Origin: Campylorhamphus procurvoides
Taxonomy: Eukaryota > Chordata > Aves > Passeriformes > Dendrocolaptidae
DNA: 64,000 bases
NCBI GenBank assembly: GCA_013396655.1
Contig: WBMV01006647.1
Location: 3,030,926 to 3,094,925 of the forward strand
Direction: 5' to 3'
Below, in pieces: positions 1 through 11,905 of this stretch. Made by a program: the position numbers and the translations under genes. The notes under the pieces are model-generated. The model was not told the origin of the DNA. It saw nothing but the letters and a program-made list of their open reading frames with translations, and did not search any database. Position 1 is the first letter of the stretch; every line of letters begins with the position of its first letter.

Positions 1-1303
1 AGTTATCATTATTGTGAAAGGCTACAAAATGCATATTGTCAGCTAACATACCTGCAACAGCCTGTGACCTCAGAGCATTTGTTCAGGGAAGACGTATTTA
101 GAATTGTCCCAGATATTTGGGGCACAGGTTCCTTTACTTGAGAAAACTCTAAACCATACAGGGATCCTGAATTTATGGCAGACAACTCTTTGTCCTATTT
201 AAGAGAAAACTCAAAACCATACAGGAATCTTGAATTTCTGGCAGACAACTCTTTGTCCTGTTTTTGATCATGGTAATACTCTAAAATAAGTAAATGGCAA
301 CTGCAGGAGCTGAAGATCCATAGTCTGTGCTACCACCTCCAGCTTCTCCCCAAGGGTACATCAGCAAACCAAAATGCATGGGTGCAAACGGTGCCTGTTG
401 CTCCCTTGCCAGCACCCCCACCCACCCACCCCTAAATACCAGTCCAAAATGGGTGTTTCCTTCCTTGGGCTTCCAATCTTATAGGATTTCAGTACCTGTA
501 AAACCTTCACAACTGTTTAATCTCTGGGAGAAAGTAATTTAAATTACTATGAATCAAAAAAGTGAGCTGCAGTCAGTACACTCCAGAATTCTGTGTGCAA
601 ATAGTTAATCTACAAAGGCAGCCTAAGCAACTGCCCCATCCAATTTTCCTCAGGAATAATATTTTGAAATAATTTCAAAAGAATAAGAAAGGTTTCACAG
701 GAAAAAAATCCAAGGAATTCAGCTAAGAACATTGCACATAAATGAAAGATGTCTTCTTTGTTTCCACCATTTTGGCAGAGCTGGACAGTGCCTGACAGAA
801 ACAAGCACTCAGATCAGTCTCTAAAGAATATAACAAGTCCAGATTTCCAGTTTACATTTTTACCTAATCCAAAAAGAAATAGAAATAAAATATTTTTTGT
901 CTTTCAGACGTGCTACAGGAATAGCAATTTGCTGTAACTATTGTCAGGGATCAAAAATGCTTTTTCATTTACTCTTTTGGGTACAGATATTCATTCCCTG
1001 ACTCAGTCCTTCTCTTTTCATGTTGGCAATCTTTTTGCTGCAGTTTTACTCTGCTACTTGCTATTCTTATATTGGCCTCATAAGCCTAATTTTCGATGTG
1101 GTGGTAGGGGTTTTTTATGTTCTTTGCTAGTGCTCTGTCTTTAAATAGTAAAACACTGGCATTGTTAAGTGCCTGCAAAGGTGACAGCCAAAACTGAACA
1201 GAGACCATCGTGGTCCACATCCACTGCTGCAGTGCCATCTCCCTTCCACTCCTCAGGGCAGCATTTTGGTGAACTCCACCTAAGTTAACCTCAGTTCACA
1301 TCT
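1..1303. repeat. Large direct repeat, copy A (exact duplicate of 3563-4865)
   Basis: Every stretch compared matches 3563-4865 at a constant offset of 3562 bp, including four short open frames and an internal 63-bp tandem repeat. Identity stops at position 1303, immediately before an N at 1304, after which the two sequences are unrelated. The left limit is the window edge, so the duplicate may extend upstream. Perfect identity plus an end at a gap is the usual signature of a false (haplotype or contig-overlap) duplication rather than an old genomic one. A very recent real duplication is the alternative. Confidence 0.97.
140..265. repeat. Two-unit tandem repeat, 63-bp period
   Basis: Two adjacent units (140-202 and 203-265) both begin GAGAAAACTC, share CAGACAACTCTTTGTCCT, and differ by only a few substitutions. 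The unit contains no recognised transposon sequence. The same pair recurs inside copy B at 3702-3827. Confidence 0.9.
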
Positions 1304-1304
1304 N
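1304..1304. other. Single-N assembly gap at the end of copy A
   Basis: One undetermined base lies exactly at the point where copy A stops matching copy B. A one-base N at a break of homology behaves like a scaffold join of unknown size, not a sequencing ambiguity. Confidence 0.9.
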
Positions 1305-3562
1305 GGCGGGTTTCTTTTTTAATACAGAAACTATTCACACTACGGGATTTAAAACTAATCAGTTTGCAAGCTGTTCTTAAGCATTTACAGCACTATGAGT
1401 CTAAAAATAATGTTCAACCATACATTCTCTATCTTATATCATTCTCTAATTACATTTCACCACAAGGGCATAAAGAAGGAAGACATCCTCCTTTTACACT
1501 GCAAAGGTGGGCAAAACTCTGTCATCTCAGTATTCAGAATCTCCAAGTGGTAAAGTTTCTTCTGTACTAACATTTATTTTTAATTGCATGGGCCTCCATG
1601 CCAGCATGTGAACAATTCTTCCACACTTCATTCCAGAAGCATTCTACCAATTACTTGATCTTCTCCCTCTCCCATGTGGTGAGTTAATAGAAACTGATCC
1701 AAGTAAAACTGTAACAGATCCCTGTCTTTGGACTTTTTCAATTTCAAGAAGAAAAAAGTATTTGGAAAAAAAATTGCATTTACTAAAAATAAAGAACCAA
1801 TTAAACAAGGGATCAAAATTTTCATCTAATTATAACTATTATGGCTATGTCTTGAGAAAATTCCACTTTTTGTGAAATGTAAAAATAAGAAAAATTAAAA
1901 TCTACATTTTCTATCATAAAGAATAACCATCTCCTATTAGAAGGCAGTCATCCTTCCCTTTCTTGGAAACACCAGGATACAGAGAGCAATAATAAGAAAT
2001 GACCACTGCTTTGACTGACTGCACTGCTTGCTCTGGGCTTGTGCCACCCACTTTGCAGCTCAGGGGAGAGCCATCAGCAGCAAAACACAGAGATTTATCA
2101 ATAAATGTGCTATCATTTACAATGTAAAATACTTGAGTGAGATATCTAAACAGTCAGCATCTCTTCATTAGTTATAAACTAAATGCTATTTAATATCTGC
2201 ATAAGTGATATGGAGGATGGGATGAAGTGTACCCTGATAGAGTTTGCCACTGATGCCAAATGGAGTGGACAGTGCAGAAGGGAAAGCCACCCCGCAGGAA
2301 AACCTGGATGGGTTAGAAGATAAAGGACATGCAAGTAGCAATCATTAAAAGGGGTTCATTTTATGACTAGATCACACTGTTTAAAACTTGAAAGTGAAAT
2401 GTATAGGTAAAATCAGTGCATGTGTCTATACTATGGAGTATTGTGGCTCACCCTCAAATAAACCCCCTGACTGCCCAAATCATGGATAGGCTCAATTATC
2501 ATCCTTCTCCTCACTATGATCATCACTATTTATTCTCTGGTCAGAATACACATGATTAGACAGATGATTCATTCACACTAAGCAGCTTATTGCAAGGGAA
2601 CCCAGCCCACTACTTCCTCCCTGTGTATAACAACTGAAAACATTGATAAAGAAAATGTTTCTGCATATCTGCACAGGAAAAAAAACCACAGCAATCTAAT
2701 GCAGGAAGAACACAGCTTTCCTTTACAGATACAAGACAATGCAGCAACATTTCCCAGAGAAGTTTCTGGCCTTTACAATCATTTAAACTTTGTGGGAGGA
2801 AAAACAAGACCCATCACGTAGCTCTGATTGAAAGAATTGGCTCACATTCCTCAAGCTACTGCCTTTCCAGGTCCCTGTGCTTCCACTCCTTTGAGAGGCT
2901 GGGTTTGTCATCAGAGGCACTGCATTGCAATCAGTGTAAATGCTCACATTTACAGTGACTCTTTAAAACAGCCCATGGCCTTGATCAGAACTGAAGTGTG
3001 AGGGAAAGTGTGCTAAAAGACCTCATAGCCCAGCAAATCATGGACCCCATTGACACTATGTAAACCTACACTGATCTTGTTTATAAGAAGCCCAAGAATG
3101 ATTTTCAGCACAGGCTGTTACATTTATCAAAGCTTTCACAAGTTCCTCACAATATTCCACTGGTTCAATCCACCAGATTGAACTCCCTACATGCACTGAG
3201 ATTTCCAGAAATGAAAACCAGTATTAATTCCCTTATGATTAAAGTACATGAGCCGCCAAATAAAAACAGTATCTTCACATTTTTCCCGGAGTTTTAAATA
3301 TGTATTTTTAGACTCCTATATTTCAAAACATGATTTCCTAGAAGATGGTTATTATTTTTTCCCCTGGCTAAGCACAAAGCAATATTAGCATCTCTAGCAG
3401 AAAGCCTTGGTAATTGGTTTGACAATTAAAAACACAAATATCAAACCACCACGGGAAGATTACCCAGGACCAGTAATTTGCAGCTTTGTTTAGCAGGACA
3501 GGAAGCTTAAGGGCATTCAACAAAGAGCATAAAATGTACTGTATAATGGCAGTGACATTTTC
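1305..3562. other. Single-copy AT-rich spacer between the two repeat copies
   Basis: Non-coding sequence present once in the window. Apart from a CR1 fragment near 2.2 kb I see no gene, splice-bounded exon or other repeat. All open frames here are short (under 70 codons), as expected by chance. Confidence 0.7.
2191..2325 (+). mobile_element. CR1 LINE, decayed internal ORF2 fragment
   Basis: The stretch with 'TATGGAGGATGGGAT', 'GTGTACCCTGATAGAGTTTGCC' in part, and 'ACTGATGCCAAATGGAG' follows the CR1 ORF2 segment that reads GATGGGAT..ACCCTCAGCAAGTTTGC..GATGAC. That segment encodes the region downstream of the reverse transcriptase catalytic core. It has many substitutions and indels, so it is an old dead copy in sense orientation. 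It lacks a 3' tail. Confidence 0.6.
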
Positions 3563-4865
3563 AGTTATCATTATTGTGAAAGGCTACAAAATGCATATTG
3601 TCAGCTAACATACCTGCAACAGCCTGTGACCTCAGAGCATTTGTTCAGGGAAGACGTATTTAGAATTGTCCCAGATATTTGGGGCACAGGTTCCTTTACT
3701 TGAGAAAACTCTAAACCATACAGGGATCCTGAATTTATGGCAGACAACTCTTTGTCCTATTTAAGAGAAAACTCAAAACCATACAGGAATCTTGAATTTC
3801 TGGCAGACAACTCTTTGTCCTGTTTTTGATCATGGTAATACTCTAAAATAAGTAAATGGCAACTGCAGGAGCTGAAGATCCATAGTCTGTGCTACCACCT
3901 CCAGCTTCTCCCCAAGGGTACATCAGCAAACCAAAATGCATGGGTGCAAACGGTGCCTGTTGCTCCCTTGCCAGCACCCCCACCCACCCACCCCTAAATA
4001 CCAGTCCAAAATGGGTGTTTCCTTCCTTGGGCTTCCAATCTTATAGGATTTCAGTACCTGTAAAACCTTCACAACTGTTTAATCTCTGGGAGAAAGTAAT
4101 TTAAATTACTATGAATCAAAAAAGTGAGCTGCAGTCAGTACACTCCAGAATTCTGTGTGCAAATAGTTAATCTACAAAGGCAGCCTAAGCAACTGCCCCA
4201 TCCAATTTTCCTCAGGAATAATATTTTGAAATAATTTCAAAAGAATAAGAAAGGTTTCACAGGAAAAAAATCCAAGGAATTCAGCTAAGAACATTGCACA
4301 TAAATGAAAGATGTCTTCTTTGTTTCCACCATTTTGGCAGAGCTGGACAGTGCCTGACAGAAACAAGCACTCAGATCAGTCTCTAAAGAATATAACAAGT
4401 CCAGATTTCCAGTTTACATTTTTACCTAATCCAAAAAGAAATAGAAATAAAATATTTTTTGTCTTTCAGACGTGCTACAGGAATAGCAATTTGCTGTAAC
4501 TATTGTCAGGGATCAAAAATGCTTTTTCATTTACTCTTTTGGGTACAGATATTCATTCCCTGACTCAGTCCTTCTCTTTTCATGTTGGCAATCTTTTTGC
4601 TGCAGTTTTACTCTGCTACTTGCTATTCTTATATTGGCCTCATAAGCCTAATTTTCGATGTGGTGGTAGGGGTTTTTTATGTTCTTTGCTAGTGCTCTGT
4701 CTTTAAATAGTAAAACACTGGCATTGTTAAGTGCCTGCAAAGGTGACAGCCAAAACTGAACAGAGACCATCGTGGTCCACATCCACTGCTGCAGTGCCAT
4801 CTCCCTTCCACTCCTCAGGGCAGCATTTTGGTGAACTCCACCTAAGTTAACCTCAGTTCACATCT
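3563..4865. repeat. Large direct repeat, copy B (exact duplicate of 1-1303)
   Basis: This is the uninterrupted copy: sequence continues without a gap on both sides, into the unique spacer on the left and into unique sequence at 4866 on the right. It is therefore the likelier true locus. It contains the same 63-bp tandem pair (3702-3827) and only short chance open frames. Confidence 0.97.
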
Positions 4866-7800
4866 GATATAAAGTAAGTCTCACAGCTGAGATCTTCCTG
4901 GACTAATGAAAACAATCTCATTTGGTTTGTGCTGTGAGATTGGGTTTCTGAACTGTCAACTCTGCCCAAGGGCAGAGCGCGGGGGGAATGCAGAGCATCC
5001 CCTACTTGGTCCATTGATCTGTGCTCCAGCCCCCTGTGCCTCCACAGCTCAAGGCAGGACACGGTGCCAGCCTCGTGCATCAGGGCTGATTAAGGAGCCT
5101 GACTGCAGGTCTTACGAGAAACACTTAAGGAAGAAATTGGGCAAAAGATGTCAGAAGCTGGAGGGGAAAAAAAAAGGGATGAAAGAATAGAAAATGAAGT
5201 GTGAAAATAGCACAAAGATATAAAGGGGCAAAGACAGTGATAAGTCAGGTGAGCTAGGAGAATGAAAATTACCTTGAAAAGAATTAAAGGGCATTAGAGA
5301 TTGGAAAAGGAGCACATTTCAAAGACTGCACTCTGATTTGGAAGAGTCTTGTTTCAAAAAGAGAGCAAGAGATTAAGAGTAAGCTGAAGTAGATAATGAG
5401 TCCACATCTAATTTACCAATAAAGTCAATCACAAACCCAACTAAACAATTTATAATTCATTTGGGATCATCTATAAGACTACTGAAAATGAAAAAGGGGC
5501 ATGTGGGACTTATATTTCAGTTACCAAATGCTTCATTATCCTTGACTTAAGTCCCCATCGATGCAGCAAGACCACTTTGTATGAGCACATAGACTGCCCT
5601 CCACCCTGGAGGCTCTGCAGGAGCAGCCAGTAAGGCCAGCAGGATCCTTCCCCCCCTTTCTGCAGTGCACACAGTCCATATGCATTTCACCCATCACCCT
5701 GCTTAGACATCAGCAGGGGGGTGAACAATTTGAGGTCTGCTCATCAAATTACAGATGTAGAGGTCCAGATTGCAAAGATCACATTCTTTCTGGATATGAG
5801 GTAGTAAAAACACAGAAGTTTCAAAAATAATTGTAATAAGAATTATAACAATAACTACAATTACTTGGTGATAAGCACAAAAGGCACAGGTAAAATTGTG
5901 CCTTTCTAACTCCCCTTTATCTGCAGCTCGTACCCAAAAGAAGAGTATTCTGCTTCCTCAGAGGACTGCAATTCTCCTAGAATGAGAACCACAGTATGCC
6001 AGCCATACAGACCAGAATGCCAAAGGTGAGGGGAAAAAAGGAATGGTAGTAGATTACAGACAGGAGATGACAAGAATTCTCCAAGAGCCCTATTACTGCA
6101 CTGCTGGCTGGCCTACAAGGACTCTCACTCTGCTGACACATCCAAGGGCAGCCAAGTGATGACAAGTCCAGCAGGTCCTGCTGGCTCTCCTCCTTCCTCA
6201 GCTGATGCACCAGGCTGCCCAGGAGACACCAAGCCATCACCTTCCCGCAGGTATCACCCAACAACCTTGCCAGGCGCCTCCAGGACTGCTCCCACAAATA
6301 AAACACACAGTGGTTTTTGGGACATCTGTACCACCAGCGTCCTTCATAAACATGCATCTGCTCACTCAGTTGTAAAACAGATGATTCTTTTTGTTTTTAA
6401 GAAGCAGCTCTGAGACAAAAGTTTAACAGGAAGGTTGTAGAGGGAGGTTTTGAAGAGGGATTCCTCCAGGCCCTGGTAGGATTTAAACCATAGTAACACT
6501 CTTGCTCAAAGGTAATAAAGTCTCCAAGGCAGGCACTCTGTCTTCCTGCATTAAGGATAATACTCTGAACATCCCAGGGATTATCTAGTACTGAGAAAAC
6601 AGTTATTAAAAATATATATTAAATCATTCAGATCTTAAATCTTTTCCATTTTGTAAGGAAAATTGCATTTTTTTAAATGAAAATTGAAAGTATTTAACCT
6701 ACCCAGACCAAAGTTTCAGTTGGAAACTCCATCATAAAGAACAGTTAGAAGTGAAGAGCCCTTGTTTTCAGTAAGGCCAAATGAGGTATTGGCCTAAAAA
6801 GCCACCATTGGGGTGGCCAGCAAAATCCCAGGCTGGTGCTGGAAACCCAAGGAAAGAGTAACTCTTTCTCTTGTGCACTTAAACATTTGCATTTATAATG
6901 TTTGGAGAACAGAGAGATTGCATTTGGCAATTTATTTTTTTCCCCCTCTTTATTTGCAAGAGGTACAGACTTTTAAAGCTTTTAAAAGACTTTCCAGCTT
7001 TTTGAAACTCAGAGTGCTTGTGGATAGCCCCCTGAGCACTATGTCCCTGCTGTTCATGGTCAAGAGAAACAGTAGGAGGGCTGGAATTCTCTAACTCCTT
7101 CCAAGAATGAAGATGCTCCCTATAACTACCAAGAAGAACAAGAAACTTTCCTACAACTAAAACTTTCCCACACTGAAAATAGAGGGGAGGAGCATCTGCA
7201 AAAGGTTTATTTGTTTTTGCAATTAGTCCTCATAAGCAAGATTGTTTGCTTGGCATGTGTCACATCGAAACACACATGCAAATTTAACAAGGAAAACTAG
7301 TACAGGATCTGCTACAAAGCACAACCAAAACAGGTAGCAGGTCTCATTAAGAAATGGTTTCTTCTCCTACTGAAGGAACAGAAAGGATTTTTAAAAAATA
7401 ATTGTGTAAGTGCAGATAGGTGTTTCAATCTGTTCTCTTCCCAAATCCCTGTTATCATGTTTGGTGAAGTACAGTCTCCAATAGGCTAAATCCCTGTGTC
7501 CTCTGCTGCCTTGTTGCCTTGTTTGTTTGAGCTTCAGCTTGTTCCTTTCTTATAATTTATGTGCTCACTTCCTGCAGAGAGCTCGTCCTCTTTTCTGAAC
7601 CCTGGTGCAACGTGACATTGCCAGCTCTGAAAGCAGCCTCCAGATCTTTCTGCTTCTGAAACTGATACATTTTTAGTAGTCACATTTCCTTTTCTCCCCT
7701 CCTGATTTATTTTTCTCCTTGATTTCATTCCTCCACCCACTTCTATATGGCCTGCTTTTATGTGGATGACATCTGTGGATCCAAGAAATCCTCAATTGCT

Positions 7801-9780
7801 TTGGTGATTGGAAACAGTCACCCATTAGTCAGGATTACAACTCACCTCCTCCATTAGAGGTACAAACTTACATTGCAGGCAAACAAAGTCTTCTCTTCCC
7901 TGAAGAAAGGTAGAAGATGCACCATGTCACAGAGAGACCACAAAAACTGATCATTCTTTCTCCTTTCTTATCATTGGCACAAAAAAAATGGATTTAGGGA
8001 ATTCAAAGTCCCTGTAGAAATATTCCCATTAACTACTCTATATTTATTACTCAAATATTTGTTGTCACAGCATTCAAACCTGTTCAGTCTCTTCTTTCAG
8101 CAGCTCAGCAAACAATTAAGTAAAATTCAAATATTAGATCAAGGTCTCATATCTCAAACAAAGATCAAGGCTGAACTAAATTAGGGTGTAGGGTACCTGC
8201 TACCTCACTGACACAAAACCAAACCCATCTCCAAAACAAAAGGTCAACATTTCAATGTTGCTTTGAAAAATTCCTCATTGATTTCATTATGAAAATTGCT
8301 TTTATCAAGGCTTTTATAAGAACCATTCGCAATGACTACGATCAGAAATTCAATGACTTTATGCAAAAGTTGTATGTGAGAATTAAAAAAAATATGATAG
8401 CTAAACCCCAAAGAGAATTCAGACAAGTAGAATATCCCCATACCAGGTGGAACTTGAGTTGAATTCATCTAAGATGACACCTCCTCTGTTGTAAAAATAA
8501 TTTTAAAAAGTATTGTGTCCTCTTAGTTCCACACTGTTAACTTGCAGAATGGTCATGTACCTTGCTAATCTCTATCAATTAAAATCTACTTTAGTCCACA
8601 GCAACTCTGAGCCACTCAATTATCATTTTACCTCCTCATTACTGAAATGTGCTACCTGTATCTTCATTTCTTATTCACATACATACTCTGAAATCTTACT
8701 TATTCCCTCTGGAAATCATCGCCTTCACTGAGATAAACTCACCCTTGATAGATAACAGCTCTGTTAGCACTTTGTAATCTCGATCAGATTATTAGATTAG
8801 GGCTGAACGTGCATTAGTATAATAAGACAGAAATCTATTCCAACAGAGTGCAAACAAGCCCTGCTTTAGAAAATAAATGAATGCAACTCATCTTTTACTA
8901 TGCCATTCAGTAGAAAACAAATATGATCTGCTGAGAAAGCCTGGAGGGGGATGTCATTTGTGGAATGGGCAGAGGTCCAGAAAGCATTACATCTCTCTTG
9001 TCCTTTCCTTCTTTCTTCATAATAAGATCATCCCTAAAAGCCAACATGCACATATACACTAATTATAAATAAAAATAAGCCAAATGAATTTTGGCTATCG
9101 TGCTGTAAAAAGATCCTAACTCTGCTTTGAACATAGTGTATAAACAGTAGTCCAACTTTTTCAGTTTCCTAGAGTCTTTCTTTCATAAATTTATGCAACA
9201 AAAAGGCATGAATCTTACTCTAAGCCTTTTCCCCACAACTGTTTCTAGGGGGTTTTGATTTGGGATCTTCCTGTTCCATTCTATAATCTCTTCTGCCCCA
9301 AAGGGACTCTTCAACTCTTTATCCTTGCTCAAGTTAATAGGGCTCAGAGGATTTAGCAGAATAATTCTCCATCTCCAGGAAGGGCTCAATAGTTTCAAAA
9401 TGTGATGACTTAACAATACACCTTTATGCACTGACAAATTTCTTGCTTTTCTCCCTCTTCTACACTGAGATACAAAATTCGGCTCAATCCATTTTAACTC
9501 CTAGATCCACTTTTCAGTTTTAAAACAACCAAGAGAGACTTCTGAGCTGTAGTGTCTTTGGCTGAGATGAAGGACAGGGAATTTATCCTTCTGCTCAACC
9601 CCCCTTTTCAGTTCATCATTGGGGATAGAGCTCTTCTCTTCCTGTGTCTTGATTTCTCTGGGCAGGACAGCCAGGAGGACACTGGAGAAGACCCATGGGA
9701 TGCTCTTGCATCCTTCAAGCAGAAGAGCTCAAACTGTGAAAGGTCTGCCCTGTGATCTAAGTATAACCTCCAACCACATA
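4866..9780. other. Intergenic sequence, no recognised gene
   Basis: Mixed-composition unique DNA. A short stretch near 5.1 kb may be CR1-derived. A patch at about 6.06-6.33 kb is richer in G+C and gives a 126-codon minus-strand frame (6357 to 5977), but this matches no family I know and has no clear splice sites. I see no other structured feature. Confidence 0.6.
5093..5145 (+). mobile_element. Possible CR1 remnant
   Basis: 'GGAGCCTGACTGCAGGTCTT' followed by an ACGAGAAACACTTAAGG..GAAATTGGG string resembles the CR1 segment that reads TATGAGGA(A/C)AGGCTGAGGGAGCTGGG. The match is short and degraded, so this is tentative. Confidence 0.25.
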
Positions 9781-9814
9781 AATCAGATATAACATCAAAT
9801 ATTCCTTGAATATT

Positions 9815-9842
9815 TCATATATATAATATATATAATATCTTG
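9815..9842. repeat. AT-dinucleotide low-complexity tract
   Basis: Short imperfect (TA)n run in the TATATATAATATATATAATAT style. No coding or regulatory meaning is visible. Confidence 0.75.
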
Positions 9843-10002
9843 ATTTGATGATAGATGAAGACTGAAGACAGAAAGAAATGTAAGTTTTAATCTGAGTTTC
9901 TGCTATGTGTCACTTCTTCCAGCTAAAAGTTACAGAACTGGTCTGTGGGTACCCACTATTTGAGCAGCTGATATGACTTCAGTGCATTCTTAACTTTATA
10001 TT

Positions 10003-10075
10003 ATTCAAATATAATTTTAAAATCCTTCAAATATAATTTAAAGATTATTTAAATATAAGTTAATATAATTTGAAT
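10003..10075. repeat. AT-rich degenerate direct repeats
   Basis: Three imperfect units built on TTCAAATATAATTT-like sequence at about 22-bp spacing. This is low-complexity AT-rich DNA immediately left of the CpG-retaining block at 10.3 kb. Confidence 0.6.
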
Positions 10076-10299
10076 TCTTAATACTCTTAATTTTCTTAGA
10101 ATCCCTGCTAGTCAGTAGGACTGCTTTTCCAATTTTAATGTGTTTCATAAAACTCTTTGTGCTTTGCAGTTTCATTTAGATGGATCATGATCTTCTACTC
10201 TTCTGCTTGCAATTCTGCTGGAATCTTACAAGGAAATCGAAACCAGGCTTGAAAAAAGAATATTTCTACTGCCAATTAAACGTTGTGAAAGGATAGGTT

Positions 10300-10760
10300 A
10301 ATCTCAACGGGCCTCGAAGTTGACAAAGTCATTGTTTAATGTGTTTAGATATAAAGCTCAAAGAAATTTGATAACAGCAATAAGGCAGTTCCAAGAATAC
10401 CGCTACCATGAAATAATTACATCCCAATAGGATTAGAGGCAATCAGCCACACTGTGCCTCAGTGCCCCTCGGGGAGTGATTATCTTACCACGACAACACC
10501 ACCCATTGTGCTTCATTGCTTAAATGTGTTCCGATAAAATAACATCCCTTTAAAGTTTGCGGAGCTGTTTGTGCCAGCAGAGGGGCAAGCGAATTACAGT
10601 CATCGTATGTTTTCTTTCCCACCATAAATTTGTGTTCGAAAAAATTGAAATCCCACGGGAAATTTGCAAACATGTTCATTGAAAAATATGTTCAGCATTT
10701 AGACTGCGACATAAATAATCAAAATTAGGACATTCCGATCTATCTTGGCAGCCTGTAACT
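10300..10760. promoter_or_regulatory. Candidate conserved non-coding element (CpG-retaining, AT-rich)
   Basis: About 460 bp with no repeat signature and about 13 CpG dinucleotides, while the neighbouring AT-rich sequence has almost none. It holds motifs typical of developmental enhancers: AAATAATTAC and ATAAATAATC homeodomain-like cores, ATTGTTTAAT (SOX/FOX-like), GATAA cores, and a partial CTCF-like CCAGCAGAGGGG at 10574-10585. CpG retention in otherwise CpG-depleted DNA suggests low methylation or strong constraint. The enhancer assignment is inference without alignment data. Confidence 0.4.
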
Positions 10761-11039
10761 TTTTATTTCCACTGCTATGGCTTTAATTTGTGTCACCATT
10801 TTAATGTTATTTAAATATGGAATTGTATTTAATGCATTCATGAACTGCTAGAATGAAAGAAAATAAATAAATGATTCTTAGAAGATTATGAGCCACACAG
10901 AATATTATTTACCTAAATGACCAAAAAATAAAGTAATAAATCTTAGTCTCTCAAATAAATGAATCTATTATGCCTGATTGAATGTATTTATTTATGCTAA
11001 TAAAAAAATAATACCTCCACAGGTATTACTTGGCTGTTA

Positions 11040-11400
11040 TTTATGTGCTGTCAGATATAAAATCAAATATAAATTTATGGCACAGACAAGAGTTCCACAG
11101 CACTATTCTGTACAGTACAGAATTATGGCACTGTATGGATTCTGCTGATTTCTTAAATGTGTGCACGGCAACCAACAACACAGGCCAGCTTTGACAGTGC
11201 AATATTACAGGCATCATTACTGCAATCATGGGAACACGATAGTTATTGATCATTGCAGGCAGATCCAGAGGTGCCAGTTTATTTGTTCTGCAGATACTCA
11301 AGTGATTCACGAGATCAAACCAACAATGCCGTTTTCACTGGGATATACCATTGGCACTCAGGTTTACAGGCTCAGTTTAAGAAAACACAGCTTATCCTGA
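11040..11400. promoter_or_regulatory. Candidate conserved non-coding element
   Basis: Repeat-free, high-complexity block containing TGATCATTGCAGG, CATCATTACTGCAATCATGGG and GTGATTCACGAGATCAAACC. Both strands are open for about 80-90 codons, but neither frame resembles a protein family. Dense ATTA/ATCA cores fit a homeodomain-type enhancer. This is inference from composition only. Confidence 0.3.
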
Positions 11401-11794
11401 GGACGTGAGAAGCCTTGGCATTGTAGGGGGACATGAAGTGCAAACAGTAAGTTACAAATGAAAAGAGATTTATCAAGAGCAGCAACTACTCAGAGAAAGA
11501 TCTTATTTTGGTCTTCTCGACCTTTCTGAAGACTGACTTTCTGGCTTATTACCAAGAACTCCAAAGACTATTATAAATGGAGGACTCAGCTATTCTAGAA
11601 ATTAATTATGCAGACTACAGAGGGAACTTAAGAGACCTCATATAGTACCATCTTTTGAATTACTGTTTTGCTTTGAATTAAAAGTCAAAGGTAAATTAAA
11701 ATGGTTATCTTTACGACATTCCTTTCCTGCACTAAGGAATCTTAAATGCATAATTGAAAAATAAATATATAAAAACGTGCATTTTTATAGCACA

Positions 11795-11905
11795 TTACTC
11801 AAGAATCCCAAAAAAACAGTTAATGTGTGGGATTCTCCATTTTACAGATAAGAAAACTGAAGCAAGGAGACAATAAAGAACAAGTTCAGCCAGAACTTAT
11901 TGCCT
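11795..11905 (-). mobile_element. MIR (CORE-SINE) relic
   Basis: 'CCATTTTACAGATAAGAAAA' followed by CTGAAGCAAGGAGA is the reverse complement of the MIR segment CTCAGTTTCCTCATCTGTAAAATGG. The flanks are too decayed to define exact ends. MIRs are rare but present as ancient relics in bird genomes. Confidence 0.5.

Noticed and set aside
5977..6357. 126-codon minus-strand frame in a G+C-richer patch
   Set aside because: No recognisable domain, stops and frames on both strands overlap, no convincing splice sites; may be an unassigned repeat or chance.
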